Source: Pseudomonas sp.
Lineage (GTDB): Bacteria; Pseudomonadota; Gammaproteobacteria; Pseudomonadales; Pseudomonadaceae
Reading direction: 5' to 3'
Length of the DNA: 55,118 bases
NCBI RefSeq assembly: GCF_028293835.1
Contig: NZ_JAQGNX010000116.1
Span: 1-55,118 of the forward strand
The position numbers and the translations under genes were made by a program. This document shows, one piece after another, positions 8,452 through 19,285 of the stretch; within the stretch, counting starts at the first letter, position 1; every line of letters starts with the position of its first letter. The notes beneath the pieces were generated by a model. That model made no database searches. It was not told the DNA's origin and saw only the letters and a program-made list of their open reading frames with translations.

Positions 8452-8479
8452 GGGTTGATCACAAAGATGTGATCAACCC
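8452..8479. terminator. Hairpin at the end of the spu operon
   Basis: A perfect 12-bp stem (GGGTTGATCACA paired with TGTGATCAACCC) with a four-base loop lies just beyond the spuH stop. It lacks a clear U-run on either strand, so it may protect the RNA 3' end and need not be a strong intrinsic terminator. Confidence 0.5.
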
Positions 8480-8486
8480 ATCAGGC

Positions 8487-9377
8487 TCAAGCCGCTTCCG
8501 GCGCCGGTGCGCGGCGCACGTCCGGTTGCTTCCACGAATCGGCAGCGCTTTCTTCGATGGCTTGCTGGATAGCACGCTTGCGCGCTTCTTCGGCACGACG
8601 GCTGAAGAACCAGACCAGGAAAGTCATCAGCGACACCGCCAGCAGAATCAGGCTGGCCACGGCGTTGATCTCGGGCTTCACGCCCAGACGCACCGCCGAG
8701 AACACTTCCATCGGCAAGGTCGTCGAACCCGGGCCCGACACGAAGCTCGCCAGCACCAGATCATCCAGCGACAGGGCAAACGACATCATGCCGCCCGCAC
8801 CCAGCGACGGCGCGATCATCGGTATGGTGATCAGGAAGAACACCTTCCACGGCCGCGCGCCAAGGTCCATGGCCGCTTCTTCGATGGACAGGTCCAGCTC
8901 ACGCAAACGCGCCGACACAACCACCGCCACATACGCCGCACAGAACGTCGTGTGGGCAATCCAGATGGTGATGATGCCGCGCTCCTGTGGCCAGCCGATC
9001 ATCTGCGCCATTGCCACGAACAGCAGCAACAGCGACAGACCGGTGATCACTTCCGGCATCACCAACGGCGCAGTCACCAGACCACCGAACAACGTACGCC
9101 CCTTGAAGTGGGTGATACGGGTCAGCACGAAGGCCGCCAACGTACCCAGTGCCACCGCCGCCACTGCCGTGTAGCAGGCGATTTCCAGCGAGCGCACCAC
9201 CGAGCCCATCAGTTGGGTGTTGTCGAGCAGGCCGACGTACCACTTGATCGACCAGCCGCCCCACACTGTCACCAGCTTCGAGGCGTTGAACGAGTAGATC
9301 ACCAGGATCAGCATCGGCGCATAGATGAACAGCAGGCCAAGTACCAGCATCAAGGTAGAGAAACGGAAGCGTTTCAT
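8487..9377 (-). CDS. spuH: Polyamine ABC transporter permease SpuH
   Basis: The 296-residue inner-membrane permease of the PotC/PotI type has about six membrane segments. The coupling-helix signature is EEAAMDLGARPWKVFFLITIP (about residues 165-185). It forms the transmembrane channel of the putrescine/spermidine importer with SpuG, driven by SpuF and fed by SpuD/SpuE. Its ATG overlaps the spuG stop as ATGA, so translation is probably coupled. The cytoplasmic tail is longer than usual and Ala/Arg-rich. The symbol is assigned from family and from the exact spuA-H gene order known in P. aeruginosa. Confidence 0.93.
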   Translation of the reverse strand: MKRFRFSTLMLVLGLLFIYAPMLILVIYSFNASKLVTVWGGWSIKWYVGLLDNTQLMGSVVRSLEIACYTAVAAVALGTLAAFVLTRITHFKGRTLFGGLVTAPLVMPEVITGLSLLLLFVAMAQMIGWPQERGIITIWIAHTTFCAAYVAVVVSARLRELDLSIEEAAMDLGARPWKVFFLITIPMIAPSLGAGGMMSFALSLDDLVLASFVSGPGSTTLPMEVFSAVRLGVKPEINAVASLILLAVSLMTFLVWFFSRRAEEARKRAIQQAIEESAADSWKQPDVRRAPAPEAA

Positions 9378-10294
9378 TCTTTGCCCTCCATTTCTATGGC
9401 CTGGCTACGGTTGAACTGGATGATCGGCTCAATCAGGATCGCCAGCATCACCACCGCCAGGGCAGAAGCCACCGGCCAGTCACGGTTGTTGAAGAACTCT
9501 TGCCACAGCACTTTACCGATCATCAGGGTTTCCGGACCGCCGAGCAGTTCCGGGATCACGAACTCGCCCACCACCGGGATGAACACCAGCATGCAGCCGG
9601 CGACGATGCCGTTTTTCGACAGCGGGATGGTGATTTTCCAGAAGCTGTTGAAGGTGCTCGACCCCAGGTCCGAGGCAGCTTCCAGCAGACTGTTGTCGTG
9701 CTTCACCAGATTGGCGTAGAGCGGCAGGATCATGAACGGCAGGTACGAATAAACCACGCCGATGTAAACCGCCAGGTTGGTGTTGAGGATCTGCAGCGGT
9801 TCGTTGATCCAGCCCATGCTCATCAGGAAACCGTTGAGCAGGCCGTTGTTGCTGAGGATGCCCATCCACGCGTAGACGCGGATCAGGATCGCGGTCCAGG
9901 TCGGCATCATGATCAGCAGCACCAGCACCGTTTGCAGCTCTTTGCGGGCGCTGGCGATGGCGTAGGCCATCGGGTAACCGATCAGCAGGCAGAGGACGGT
10001 GCTGATCAGCGCCATCTTCAACGAGCCGAGGTAGGCGGCGATGTACAGCTCGTCGTCGCCGAGCATCGCGTAGTTGCCGAGGTTGAGCAGCACCTGCAGC
10101 TTCTGGTCAACGAAGTTGTAGATCTCGGTGTACGGCGGGATGGCCACGTCGGCTTCGGCGAAGCTGATCTTCAGGACGATGAAGAACGGCAACATGAAGA
10201 ACATGAACAGCCAGATGAACGGGACCCCGATGACCAGCTGACGGCCACCGGGAATTATTCGATTGAGGCGGCGTTTGAATTTGCGCATGTTCAT
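9374..10294 (-). CDS. spuG: Polyamine ABC transporter permease SpuG
   Basis: The 306-residue permease of the PotB/PotH type has an N-terminal membrane segment (IGVPFIWLFMFFMLPFFIVL), further hydrophobic spans, and the EAA loop LLEAASDLGSSTFNSFWKITIP near residue 205. It pairs with SpuH in the polyamine importer. The start codon overlaps the spuF stop (ATGA); a second ATG two codons downstream is possible. The stop overlaps the start of spuH. The tight overlaps show that spuF-G-H is one translational unit. Confidence 0.93.
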   Translation of the reverse strand: MNMRKFKRRLNRIIPGGRQLVIGVPFIWLFMFFMLPFFIVLKISFAEADVAIPPYTEIYNFVDQKLQVLLNLGNYAMLGDDELYIAAYLGSLKMALISTVLCLLIGYPMAYAIASARKELQTVLVLLIMMPTWTAILIRVYAWMGILSNNGLLNGFLMSMGWINEPLQILNTNLAVYIGVVYSYLPFMILPLYANLVKHDNSLLEAASDLGSSTFNSFWKITIPLSKNGIVAGCMLVFIPVVGEFVIPELLGGPETLMIGKVLWQEFFNNRDWPVASALAVVMLAILIEPIIQFNRSQAIEMEGKE

Positions 10295-11433
10295 GAGCGA
10301 AGTACCACGCCGCTGTCGTCTTCCCAGTACACGTAAACCTGGTCACCCCAGGTTGGGCGCTGGCCGCGGCGCTCGGCGTTGGCGACGAACGACTGGACGA
10401 TCTTGCCGCTCGGCAATTCGACGTAGAACACCGAGTGACCGCCCAGATAGGCAATATCGTGCACCTTGCCGCTGGACCAGTTGTATTCGCAGGTCGGCAT
10501 GGTCGGGGTCACCAGCAGTTTTTCCGGACGAATCGCGTAGGTCACGGATTTGTCCTGCACCGAGGTGCTGATGCCGTGGCCGACATAGATCTTCCGGTCG
10601 AGGTCCTTGCACGTGATGATCGCGTGACCCTCGGCGTCGTCGATCACTTCACCGTCGAAGATGTTGACGTTGCCGATGAATTCGCAGACCAGGCGACTGG
10701 TCGGGGTTTCGTAGATGTCGATCGGGCTGCCGATCTGGGCGATCCAGCCCAGGTGCATGATCGCGATACGCTCGGCCATGGTCATGGCCTCTTCCTGATC
10801 GTGGGTCACCATGACGCAGGTTACGCCGACGCGCTCGATGATCTCGACCAGCTCCAGTTGCATCTGCGAACGCAGCTTCTTGTCCAGTGCACCCATCGGT
10901 TCGTCGAGCAGCAACAGCTTCGGCCGCTTGGCCAGCGAACGCGCCAGCGCCACACGCTGACGCTGGCCACCGGACAACTGGTGCGGCTTACGCTTGGCGT
11001 ACTGGCTCATCTGCACCAGCTTGAGCATTTCAGCCACGCGGGCATCGACTTCAGCCGCCGGAATCTTGTCCTGCTTGAGGCCGAAGGCGATGTTCTGCGC
11101 CACGGTCATGTGCGGGAACAGCGCGTAGGACTGGAACATCATGTTGATCGGCCGCTCGTACGGCGGCATGTCGGTGATGTCCACACCGTCGAGGTAAATT
11201 CGCCCCTCGGTTGGTCGTTCGAAGCCTGCAAGCATGCGCAGCAGCGTGGACTTTCCTGAACCCGAGCCGCCGAGCAAGGCGAAAATCTCGCCTTTGTTGA
11301 TCTGCAAGGACACATCGTCCACAGCAATCGTCTCGTCGAACTTCTTCGTGACCCGATCAATTTTGACCAGCACCTGTTTAGGCTGCTGATCAGCTTCGAG
11401 GGCTTTCTTATAGGCGCCGGAGGCAACTGCCAT
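10291..11433 (-). CDS. spuF: Polyamine ABC transporter ATPase SpuF
   Basis: The 380-residue ATPase is of the PotA/PotG type. The Walker A motif is GGSGSGKST (55-63), the Q-loop is in FQSYALFPHM, and the signature is LSGGQRQR. Walker B reads LLLLDEPMGALD with the H-loop in VMVTHDQEEA. A C-terminal TOBE-like regulatory domain follows from about residue 290. It energises polyamine import through SpuG/SpuH. Its 5' 200 bp look less GC-biased in third positions than the rest of the gene (see findings). It follows spuE after a 57-bp gap. Confidence 0.94.
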   Translation of the reverse strand: MAVASGAYKKALEADQQPKQVLVKIDRVTKKFDETIAVDDVSLQINKGEIFALLGGSGSGKSTLLRMLAGFERPTEGRIYLDGVDITDMPPYERPINMMFQSYALFPHMTVAQNIAFGLKQDKIPAAEVDARVAEMLKLVQMSQYAKRKPHQLSGGQRQRVALARSLAKRPKLLLLDEPMGALDKKLRSQMQLELVEIIERVGVTCVMVTHDQEEAMTMAERIAIMHLGWIAQIGSPIDIYETPTSRLVCEFIGNVNIFDGEVIDDAEGHAIITCKDLDRKIYVGHGISTSVQDKSVTYAIRPEKLLVTPTMPTCEYNWSSGKVHDIAYLGGHSVFYVELPSGKIVQSFVANAERRGQRPTWGDQVYVYWEDDSGVVLRS

Positions 11434-11490
11434 GTGGTGAGACTCCCAACAAAATTTAAAACCCGACCACTACGGCCGGGCCTGGATTCT

Positions 11491-12694
<1,204 letters not shown>

Positions 12695-12701
12695 AAAGTC
12701 G

Positions 12702-13802
12702 TTATTTACCGGACTTGATGGTGGTCCAGCTGCGAGTCAGCAAACGCAGCGTTGGCGCTGGCAAATCGCTGATGGCGTACAGTTTTGCCTGGATTTCTTC
12801 AGGTGGGTAAACGCCTGGGTCACTGGTGATGTCTTTATCAACCAATGGCGTGGCTGCCGCATTGCCATTCGGGAAGTGCACGCTGTTGGTGATGGCTGCC
12901 ATAATTTCTGGCTTCATGATGAAGTTCATGAATTTGTAAGCGCCTTCAACGTTTTCGGCGTCCTTAGGAATGGCGACCATGTCGTAAAAGCTGCCAGCGC
13001 CTTCTTTCGGAATGTTGTAACTGATTTTGACCTTGTCGCCAGCTTCAGCTGCGCGGGCTTTGGCCTGATACACGTCACCCGAGTAACCGACTGCTACGCA
13101 GATGTTGCCGTTGGCCAGGTCCGAGATGTACTTCGAGGAATGAAAGTAAGCCACGGATGGACGAACTTTGAGAAACAGCTGTTCAGCTTTTTTGATTTGG
13201 TCTTTGTCTTGCGTGTCGGTAGGGAAACCCAGGTAATGCAAGGCGACCGGCATCATTTCGGTTGGCGAGTCGAGGAAGCTGATGCCACAGCCTTTAAGCT
13301 TGGCAGCGTTCTCTGGCTTGAAGATCAAATCCCATGAATTCACCGGAGCGTCTGCGCCCAGTGCGGCTTTGACCTTTTCAGCGTTATAGCCGATACCGAT
13401 CGAGCCCCACATGTACGGGAACGCATGTTTGTTGCCTGGGTCACTGGCTTTGCCGACAGTCGCCAGCAACTTCTCGTTAAGATTTTTCCAGTTCGGCAGC
13501 TTGGACTTGTCCAGCTCCAGATACACACCAGCCTTGATCTGCTTGGCGAGGAAGTTGTTGGACGGCACTACAACGTCATAACCCGACTTACCGGCGAGCA
13601 ACTTGGCTTCGAGGGTTTCATTACTGTCAAACACGTCGTAGACGACCTTGATACCCGTCTCCGCCGTGAATTTTTCGATGGTGTCCGGCGCGATGTAGTC
13701 GGACCAGTTGTAAACGTGCAGCACTTTATCATCGGCCTGAACAGCTGCGGCCACGATGCCCATAAGGGATAAGGCGAGGAGAGTCTTGCCAAATAGCTTC
13801 AT
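12702..13802 (-). CDS. spuD: Polyamine-binding periplasmic protein SpuD
   Basis: The 366-residue PotF-type periplasmic binding protein has a signal peptide ([23 protein letters not shown]). The mature N-terminus [17 protein letters not shown], then [15 protein letters not shown] and [18 protein letters not shown], match polyamine receptors. It is clearly paralogous to SpuE (shared motifs through the whole length). By gene order it is the putrescine-preferring receptor SpuD, a specificity I infer from position only. It delivers substrate to SpuF-G-H. The gene is preceded by a 148-bp gap after spuC with a GC-rich hairpin, and followed by a REP repeat. Confidence 0.92.
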   Translation of the reverse strand: MKLFGKTLLALSLMGIVAAAVQADDKVLHVYNWSDYIAPDTIEKFTAETGIKVVYDVFDSNETLEAKLLAGKSGYDVVVPSNNFLAKQIKAGVYLELDKSKLPNWKNLNEKLLATVGKASDPGNKHAFPYMWGSIGIGYNAEKVKAALGADAPVNSWDLIFKPENAAKLKGCGISFLDSPTEMMPVALHYLGFPTDTQDKDQIKKAEQLFLKVRPSVAYFHSSKYISDLANGNICVAVGYSGDVYQAKARAAEAGDKVKISYNIPKEGAGSFYDMVAIPKDAENVEGAYKFMNFIMKPEIMAAITNSVHFPNGNAAATPLVDKDITSDPGVYPPEEIQAKLYAISDLPAPTLRLLTRSWTTIKSGK

Positions 13803-13887
13803 GCGTGGAGCTCCATTGTTTTAAACCCTAACGGTTGGGTAGCGGTGACTGGAAAGCTGAAACAGTCGCTAGTCTGGCGATATCCCG

Positions 13888-13916
13888 GGCGGGTTTACAA
13901 GACCACTAAGCCCGCC
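13888..13916. other. Hairpin between spuC and spuD
   Basis: A 10-bp stem with one G-U pair (GGCGGGTTTA with TAAGCCCGCC) lies in the 148-bp gap after spuC. It has no U-run on the operon strand. It could act as an mRNA processing or stability element that lets the binding-protein genes be expressed at a level different from the enzymes. Confidence 0.45.
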
Positions 13917-13950
13917 TTGCTCAATCTTTATTATTTGTGCCGCCTGGCCC

Positions 13951-15315
13951 CTAGCCTTGTAGCGCTTGCAACGTCAGGTCCAAACAGGTGCGCGCCTTTT
14001 CTACCAACTCGTCAATTTCAGCAAAGCTGATTACCAACGGTGGCGAAATAATCATCGTGTCGCCCACTGCACGCATAATCAGGCCGTTATCAAAGCAGAA
14101 CGTTCGGCAGATCATTCCCGCTCCTTTGCCGACATAACGCTCCCGCGTGGCTTTGTTCTTCACCAGCTCAATTGCACCCAATAAGCCGACGCCGCGAACT
14201 TCACCTACCAGCGGGTGATCGTTCAGTTCACGTAACCGCTTTTGCAAATAAGGTGCCGTTTCGGCTTTTACCCTCTGGACGATTTTTTCATCGCGCAAGA
14301 TTCGAATGTTTTCCAGAGCGACCGCAGCCGCCACCGGATGCCCTGAATAGGTGAAGCCGTGGTTGAAATCACCGCCTTCGTTGAGCACCTTGACCACTTC
14401 ATCGCTCACGATCAGGCCGCCCATGGGGATATAGCCGGAGGTCAGGCCTTTGGCAATGGTCATCATGTCCGGTTTGAGGTCGTAAAAATCGGAGCCAAAC
14501 CACTCACCGGTGCGCCCAAACCCGCAGATCACTTCGTCAGCGACGAACAAGATGTCGTATTTGGCGAGGACTTCTTTGATCTTCGGCCAGTAGCTATCAG
14601 GCGGAACGATCACCCCCCCAGCGCCTTGAATCGGCTCGGCAATAAACGCACCGACGGTGTCGACGCCCAGTTCGAGAATCTTTGCTTCCAACTGTTCGGC
14701 AGCCCAGATACCGAACGCGTCCGGGGTCATGTCACCGCCTTCGCCGAACCAGTAGGGCTGCGGGATGTGCACGATGCCAGGGATCGGCAAATCGCCCTGT
14801 TCATGCATGTAGGTCATGCCGCCCAGACTGGCGCCGGCTACCGTCGAGCCGTGATAACCGTTGACCCGGCTGATGATTACTTTTTTATTCGGCTGGCCCT
14901 TGATCGCCCAGTAGTGGCGGACCATACGCAACATGGTGTCGTTGCCTTCAGAACCCGAACCCGTAAAAAACACATGGTTCATGCCCTCCGGCGCGATCTC
15001 GGAAATGGCCTTGGCCAATTCCAGCACTGGCGGGTGAGCGGTCTGGAAGAACAGGTTGTAATAAGGCAGTTCGCGCATCTGTTTGCTGGCGGCATCGGCC
15101 AGTTCTTCGCGGCCATAACCTATGGCTACGCACCAGAGGCCGGCCATGCCGTCGAGGATCTTGTGGCCTTCGCTGTCCCACAGATAAACGCCCTGGGCCC
15201 GAGTGATGATGCGCGGGCCTTTTTCCTGCAACTGCTTGTAGTCACTGAACGGCGCCAAGTGGTGATCGCGGCTCAAGGCCTGCCATTCGCGGGTTTGTGT
15301 CGTGTTGTTGCCCAT
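13951..15315 (-). CDS. spuC: Putrescine/polyamine aminotransferase SpuC
   Basis: The 454-residue class-III (fold type I) aminotransferase uses PLP. Visible are GSGSEGNDTMLRMVRHY (about 119-135), the cofactor Asp in ILFVADEVICGFGRTG (Asp260), and the Schiff-base lysine in MTIAKGLTSGYIPMGG (Lys289). It transfers the amino group of putrescine or related diamines to pyruvate, giving 4-aminobutanal for later oxidation to GABA. The start at MGNNTTQ has a GGAG site ten bases upstream; the longer frame begins inside spuB. It sits 19 bp after the spuB stop, in the same operon. Confidence 0.93.
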   Translation of the reverse strand: MGNNTTQTREWQALSRDHHLAPFSDYKQLQEKGPRIITRAQGVYLWDSEGHKILDGMAGLWCVAIGYGREELADAASKQMRELPYYNLFFQTAHPPVLELAKAISEIAPEGMNHVFFTGSGSEGNDTMLRMVRHYWAIKGQPNKKVIISRVNGYHGSTVAGASLGGMTYMHEQGDLPIPGIVHIPQPYWFGEGGDMTPDAFGIWAAEQLEAKILELGVDTVGAFIAEPIQGAGGVIVPPDSYWPKIKEVLAKYDILFVADEVICGFGRTGEWFGSDFYDLKPDMMTIAKGLTSGYIPMGGLIVSDEVVKVLNEGGDFNHGFTYSGHPVAAAVALENIRILRDEKIVQRVKAETAPYLQKRLRELNDHPLVGEVRGVGLLGAIELVKNKATRERYVGKGAGMICRTFCFDNGLIMRAVGDTMIISPPLVISFAEIDELVEKARTCLDLTLQALQG

Positions 15316-15334
15316 ACTGGGTTCTCCGTATTTA

Positions 15335-16693
15335 TCAGACCGCGAACAGCAGGAACTCACGTTCCCAGGAGCTGATCACGCGCTTGAAATTCTCGTGTTC
15401 GGCACGTTTGACGGCGACGTAGCCGACGATGAATTTCTTGCCGAGGTATTTCTCGATGGTCTTGCTGTTTTCCATCCGCTCCAGTGCGTCTTCGATGGTC
15501 AACGGCAGACGCAAATTACGTCGCTCATAACCACGGCCAACCACGGGCGCGCTGGGATTGATCGCTTCGACCATGCCGATAAATCCACACAGCAAGCTGG
15601 CGGCAATCGCCAGGTACGGGTTGGCGTCGGCGCCCGGTAGACGGTTTTCCACGCGACGGTTTTGTGGCCCTGCGTCTGGCACGCGCAAACCAACGGTACG
15701 GTTCTCTTCGCCCCATTCCACGTTCACCGGCGCCGAGGTATCAGGCAGGAAACGCCGGAACGAATTGACGTTCGGCGCAAACAACGGCAACAGCTCAGGA
15801 ATGAATTTTTGCAGGCCTCCGATGTGGCACAGGAACAATTCGCTCATTGTCCCGTCGTCGTTGGAAAAGATGTTTTTTCCGGTGGCGGTATCGATCACGT
15901 TCTGGTGCAAATGCATGGCGCTGCCCGGTTCGCCGGTCATCGGCTTGGCCATGAACGTCGCGGCCACGTCGTGCTTGAGGGCGGCCTCGCGCATGGTCCG
16001 TTTGAACACCAGAATCTGGTCGGCCAAATGCAGGGCGTCACCGTGACGGAAGTTGATTTCCATCTGCGCCGTGCCGTCTTCGTGGATCAGCGTGTCGAGG
16101 TCTAGGTTCTGCAACTCACACCAATCGTAGACGTCCTCGAACAATGGGTCGAATTCGTTGGCGGCTTCTATAGAGAAGGATTGACGACCTGTTTCCGGGC
16201 GACCGGAACGGCCAATCGGAGGCTGCAACGGGAAGTCCGGGTCTTCGCAGCGCTTGGTCAGGTAAAACTCCATTTCCGGCGCAACAATGGGCTGCCAGCC
16301 CTTGTCAGCATAGAGTTTCAAGACTTTTTTCAATACGTTGCGCGGCGACAACTCAATGGGGTTGCCTTGCTTGTCGTAGGTATCGTGAATCACCTGAGCA
16401 GTGGGTTCTATGGCCCATGGGACAAGGAATACGGCGTTCTGATCGGGACGGCAGATCATGTCAATGTCCGCCGGGTCCAGCAGTTCGTAATAGATGTCAT
16501 CTTCGACATAATCGCCGGTGACCGTCTGCAACAGCACACTCTCGGGAAGGCGCATGCCTTTTTCGGCGATGAATTTGTTGGTGGGTGAAATCTTGCCGCG
16601 GGTGATCCCGGTGAGGTCGCTGATCATGCATTCGACTTCGGTGATCTTGTGCTCTTTCAACCAATCCGTGAGCTGATCGAGGTTGCTACTCAT
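15335..16693 (-). CDS. spuB: Gamma-glutamylpolyamine synthetase SpuB
   Basis: The 452-residue glutamine synthetase-family enzyme has the ATP/metal-binding motifs APEMEFYL, AQMEINFRHGDALHLAD and FMAKPMTGEPGSAMHLHQN, and the C-terminal NRLPGADANPYLAIAA. In this pathway it attaches glutamate to a polyamine nitrogen, a PuuA-type reaction, and is not the central GlnA enzyme. A GAGG site lies six bases before the ATG. It follows spuA by 39 bp and precedes spuC by 19 bp. The related enzyme SpuI is divergently encoded just upstream of spuA. Confidence 0.92.
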   Translation of the reverse strand: MSSNLDQLTDWLKEHKITEVECMISDLTGITRGKISPTNKFIAEKGMRLPESVLLQTVTGDYVEDDIYYELLDPADIDMICRPDQNAVFLVPWAIEPTAQVIHDTYDKQGNPIELSPRNVLKKVLKLYADKGWQPIVAPEMEFYLTKRCEDPDFPLQPPIGRSGRPETGRQSFSIEAANEFDPLFEDVYDWCELQNLDLDTLIHEDGTAQMEINFRHGDALHLADQILVFKRTMREAALKHDVAATFMAKPMTGEPGSAMHLHQNVIDTATGKNIFSNDDGTMSELFLCHIGGLQKFIPELLPLFAPNVNSFRRFLPDTSAPVNVEWGEENRTVGLRVPDAGPQNRRVENRLPGADANPYLAIAASLLCGFIGMVEAINPSAPVVGRGYERRNLRLPLTIEDALERMENSKTIEKYLGKKFIVGYVAVKRAEHENFKRVISSWEREFLLFAV

Positions 16694-16732
16694 AAATACC
16701 TCAGGAGGTAGAACCCGAGCGCCGTTATGGGC

Positions 16733-17509
16733 TCAGGCAGTTTTCGACGCATCTGCGTCGCGTTGTGTTGCCCGCGTTCGGCAGGCGTCGCCGAACGCCT
16801 GGAAAATCGCCAGATAATGGGGATTAGAAGTGACTTGCCATTCCGGGTGCCATTGCACACCTAAAGCAAAACCTGCGCCCGCCTCGACCGAAACCGCTTC
16901 AATCAGCCCGTCGGGCGCCAGCGCTTCGATGCGTAAGCCCGGTGCCAGACGCTCGACACCCTGCCCGTGAATCGAGTTGACTTCGATTTCACTCGGCAAG
17001 CCAAGGCCCGCAAGCACGCCGCCTGGCTGGATATGCATCGTGTGGCTGGGCCCATATTGGACCTCGACTGGCTCGTTGCTATGCTCACGATGGTCCATGA
17101 ACGTTCCAACCTCATGAACCTGCTGATGCAGACTGCCACCAAACGCTACGTTCATCTCTTGAAACCCCCGGCAGATGCCCAATACCGGGACGCCCGCCGC
17201 TACGGCTGCACGAATCAACGGTAAGGTGGTGCGGTCGCGTTCGGGATCATGAGCAGTGCCTGACACACTCACTGCACCACTATAGTGGTAGGGTTCTATA
17301 TTCGAGGGTGAGCCGGTCAGCAGGAGTCCATCAAGGCTGGCGAGGAGCTCGGCAGGATCGAGCAGTTCAGCCAGTGAAGGCAGTATCAGCGGCAGACCCT
17401 TGGCAGCAACAGTGACTGCTCTAAGGTACTTGTCGCCACTGATGTGATAACTGTGCAGACCGATCTGCCTGGTGCAGGCGGTCACGCCGATTAACGGCAG
17501 GCGAGACAT
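16733..17509 (-). CDS. spuA: Gamma-glutamyl-GABA hydrolase SpuA
   Basis: The 258-residue class-I glutamine amidotransferase-like hydrolase is of the PuuD type. The nucleophile is Cys113 in VLGICRGFQEMN, and the His-Glu pair is His221/Glu223 in VQWHPEW. It cleaves gamma-glutamyl-GABA to GABA and glutamate, undoing the protecting glutamylation made by SpuB/SpuI. It is the first gene of the minus-strand spu operon, with GGGGT just before the ATG. The promoter must lie in the 276-bp divergent region shared with spuI. Confidence 0.92.
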   Translation of the reverse strand: MSRLPLIGVTACTRQIGLHSYHISGDKYLRAVTVAAKGLPLILPSLAELLDPAELLASLDGLLLTGSPSNIEPYHYSGAVSVSGTAHDPERDRTTLPLIRAAVAAGVPVLGICRGFQEMNVAFGGSLHQQVHEVGTFMDHREHSNEPVEVQYGPSHTMHIQPGGVLAGLGLPSEIEVNSIHGQGVERLAPGLRIEALAPDGLIEAVSVEAGAGFALGVQWHPEWQVTSNPHYLAIFQAFGDACRTRATQRDADASKTA

Positions 17510-17785
17510 GGGACCCCCGGTATTATTGCTGTTTTGGGTTGCAATCGAGCTTAGCCTTGTTCATTTTTTTACACAACACCCCCGTAAAAAATAGAACACA
17601 GCCTGCTCAAGCCCGCAGGCCCCAGGATCGTAGATACGTTTTTTTTGCCCTAAATTGCCGCAAAAAGCCCCCTACAGTGCTTTTTTGGGGCAAAAAAGGC
17701 TCTATTGACTTCATCATGGCTTTCGGATTGACTGAATCCTGAAAAGATCAATGATTGATATTTTTAACAACAAAGGTGTTTCATC
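17510..17785. promoter_or_regulatory. Divergent spuA/spuI control region
   Basis: This 276-bp AT-rich gap must hold the promoters for both the spu operon (minus) and spuI (plus). A 10-nt perfect inverted repeat (TTTTTTGCCC at 17641-17650 and GGGCAAAAAA at 17688-17697) and two ATTGACT copies (about 17703 and 17727) are visible. These could be regulator or promoter elements; I cannot assign a named regulator. Confidence 0.5.
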
Positions 17786-19162
17786 ATGTCGGTACCCCCG
17801 CGTGCCGTTCAGCTTAACGAAGCGAACGCGTTCCTTAAGGAACATCCTGAGGTTCTTTACGTTGACCTTCTGATTGCAGATATGAATGGCGTGGTGCGCG
17901 GCAAGCGCATAGAACGCACCAGCCTCCATAAGGTTTACGAGAAAGGCATTAACCTGCCGGCCTCATTGTTTGCCCTGGATATCAATGGCTCAACGGTGGA
18001 AAGCACCGGCCTGGGTCTGGACATCGGTGATGCTGACCGAATCTGTTATCCGATCCCCGGCACTCTGTGCAATGAACCCTGGCAAAAGCGCCCTACCGCG
18101 CAATTGCTGATGACCATGCACGAAATCGAAGGCGAACCCTTCTTTGCCGACCCTCGCGAAGTTTTGCGACAAGTCGTCAGCAAGTTCGATGAAATGGGCC
18201 TGACTATTTGCGCCGCATTCGAACTCGAGTTCTACCTGATCGATCAGGAGAACGTGAATGGTCGTCCCCAGCCACCGCGCTCGCCGATTTCCGGCAAACG
18301 CCCTCATTCGACACAGGTTTACCTGATCGATGACCTGGACGAATACGTCGACTGCCTCCAGGACGTTCTGGAAGGTGCCAAGGAACAAGGCATTCCGGCT
18401 GACGCTATCGTTAAAGAAAGTGCCCCGGCGCAATTCGAAGTGAACTTGCACCATGTCGCCGACCCGATCAAGGCATGCGATTACGCGGTACTGCTCAAGC
18501 GACTGATCAAGAACATCGCGTACGACCACGAAATGGACTCGACCTTTATGGCCAAACCCTATCCGGGTCAGGCAGGCAATGGTCTTCATGTCCACATCTC
18601 GATTCTTGATCGCGATGGCAAAAATATCTTCACCAGCGAGGATCCCGAGCAGAACGCCGCGTTACGTCACGCGATCGGCGGTGTGCTCGAGACCCTACCG
18701 GCATCAATGGCGTTCTTGTGCCCGAACGTCAACTCCTACCGTCGTTTTGGCGCACAGTTCTATGTGCCTAACTCGCCGTGCTGGGGCCTGGACAACCGGA
18801 CTGTCGCCTTGCGCGTACCGACCGGAACTCCAGACTCGGTACGTATCGAACACCGGGTAGCCGGTGCCGATGCCAACCCCTACTTGCTGCTGGCCTCGGT
18901 CCTGGCGGGCGTGCACCACGGCTTGACCAACAAGATCGAGCCAGGCGCCCCGGTAGAAGGCAACTCCTACGAGCAGAACGAACAAAGCCTGCCCAACAAC
19001 TTGCGTGATGCCCTGCGCGAGCTGGACGACAGTGAAATCATGGCGCGCTATATCGACCCGAAATACATCGATATCTTCGTCGCCTGTAAGGAAAGTGAGC
19101 TGGAAGAGTTCGAGCATTCCATCTCTGACCTTGAATACAACTGGTATTTGCATACTGTTTGA
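17786..19162 (+). CDS. spuI: Glutamine synthetase-family gamma-glutamylpolyamine synthetase SpuI
   Basis: The 458-residue enzyme is of the glutamine synthetase family. Motifs are AFELEFYLID, AQFEVNLHHV, FMAKPYPGQAGNGLHVHIS, and NRTVALRVPTG followed by HRVAGADANPYLLLAS. Divergent placement from spuA matches P. aeruginosa spuI. The expected job is ATP-dependent gamma-glutamylation of putrescine or another amine before oxidation. It differs along its length from SpuB, so the two may use different amines (inference). AAAGGTG precedes the ATG. A strong intrinsic terminator follows. Confidence 0.9.
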   Translation: MSVPPRAVQLNEANAFLKEHPEVLYVDLLIADMNGVVRGKRIERTSLHKVYEKGINLPASLFALDINGSTVESTGLGLDIGDADRICYPIPGTLCNEPWQKRPTAQLLMTMHEIEGEPFFADPREVLRQVVSKFDEMGLTICAAFELEFYLIDQENVNGRPQPPRSPISGKRPHSTQVYLIDDLDEYVDCLQDVLEGAKEQGIPADAIVKESAPAQFEVNLHHVADPIKACDYAVLLKRLIKNIAYDHEMDSTFMAKPYPGQAGNGLHVHISILDRDGKNIFTSEDPEQNAALRHAIGGVLETLPASMAFLCPNVNSYRRFGAQFYVPNSPCWGLDNRTVALRVPTGTPDSVRIEHRVAGADANPYLLLASVLAGVHHGLTNKIEPGAPVEGNSYEQNEQSLPNNLRDALRELDDSEIMARYIDPKYIDIFVACKESELEEFEHSISDLEYNWYLHTV

Positions 19163-19182
19163 TTAGTGTGCTGAAAATAGAG

Positions 19183-19213
19183 CGCCGTCGGCTTGGGCTG
19201 ACGGCGTTTTTTT
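19183..19213 (+). terminator. spuI terminator
   Basis: A 7-bp GC stem (CGCCGTC with GACGGCG) with a 10-nt loop is followed by a run of seven T. It lies 20 bp after the spuI stop. Confidence 0.88.
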
Positions 19214-19285
19214 ATGGCCGCTGCGCGAGTGATTTCGCTGCAGCAGAAATACACAAACCCACCGCCCCAAACTGGATAACCCTTC

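Noticed and set aside
8373..9719. 448-codon frame opposite spuH/spuG
   Set aside because: His/Gln/Arg-rich shadow translation of two well-supported permease genes.
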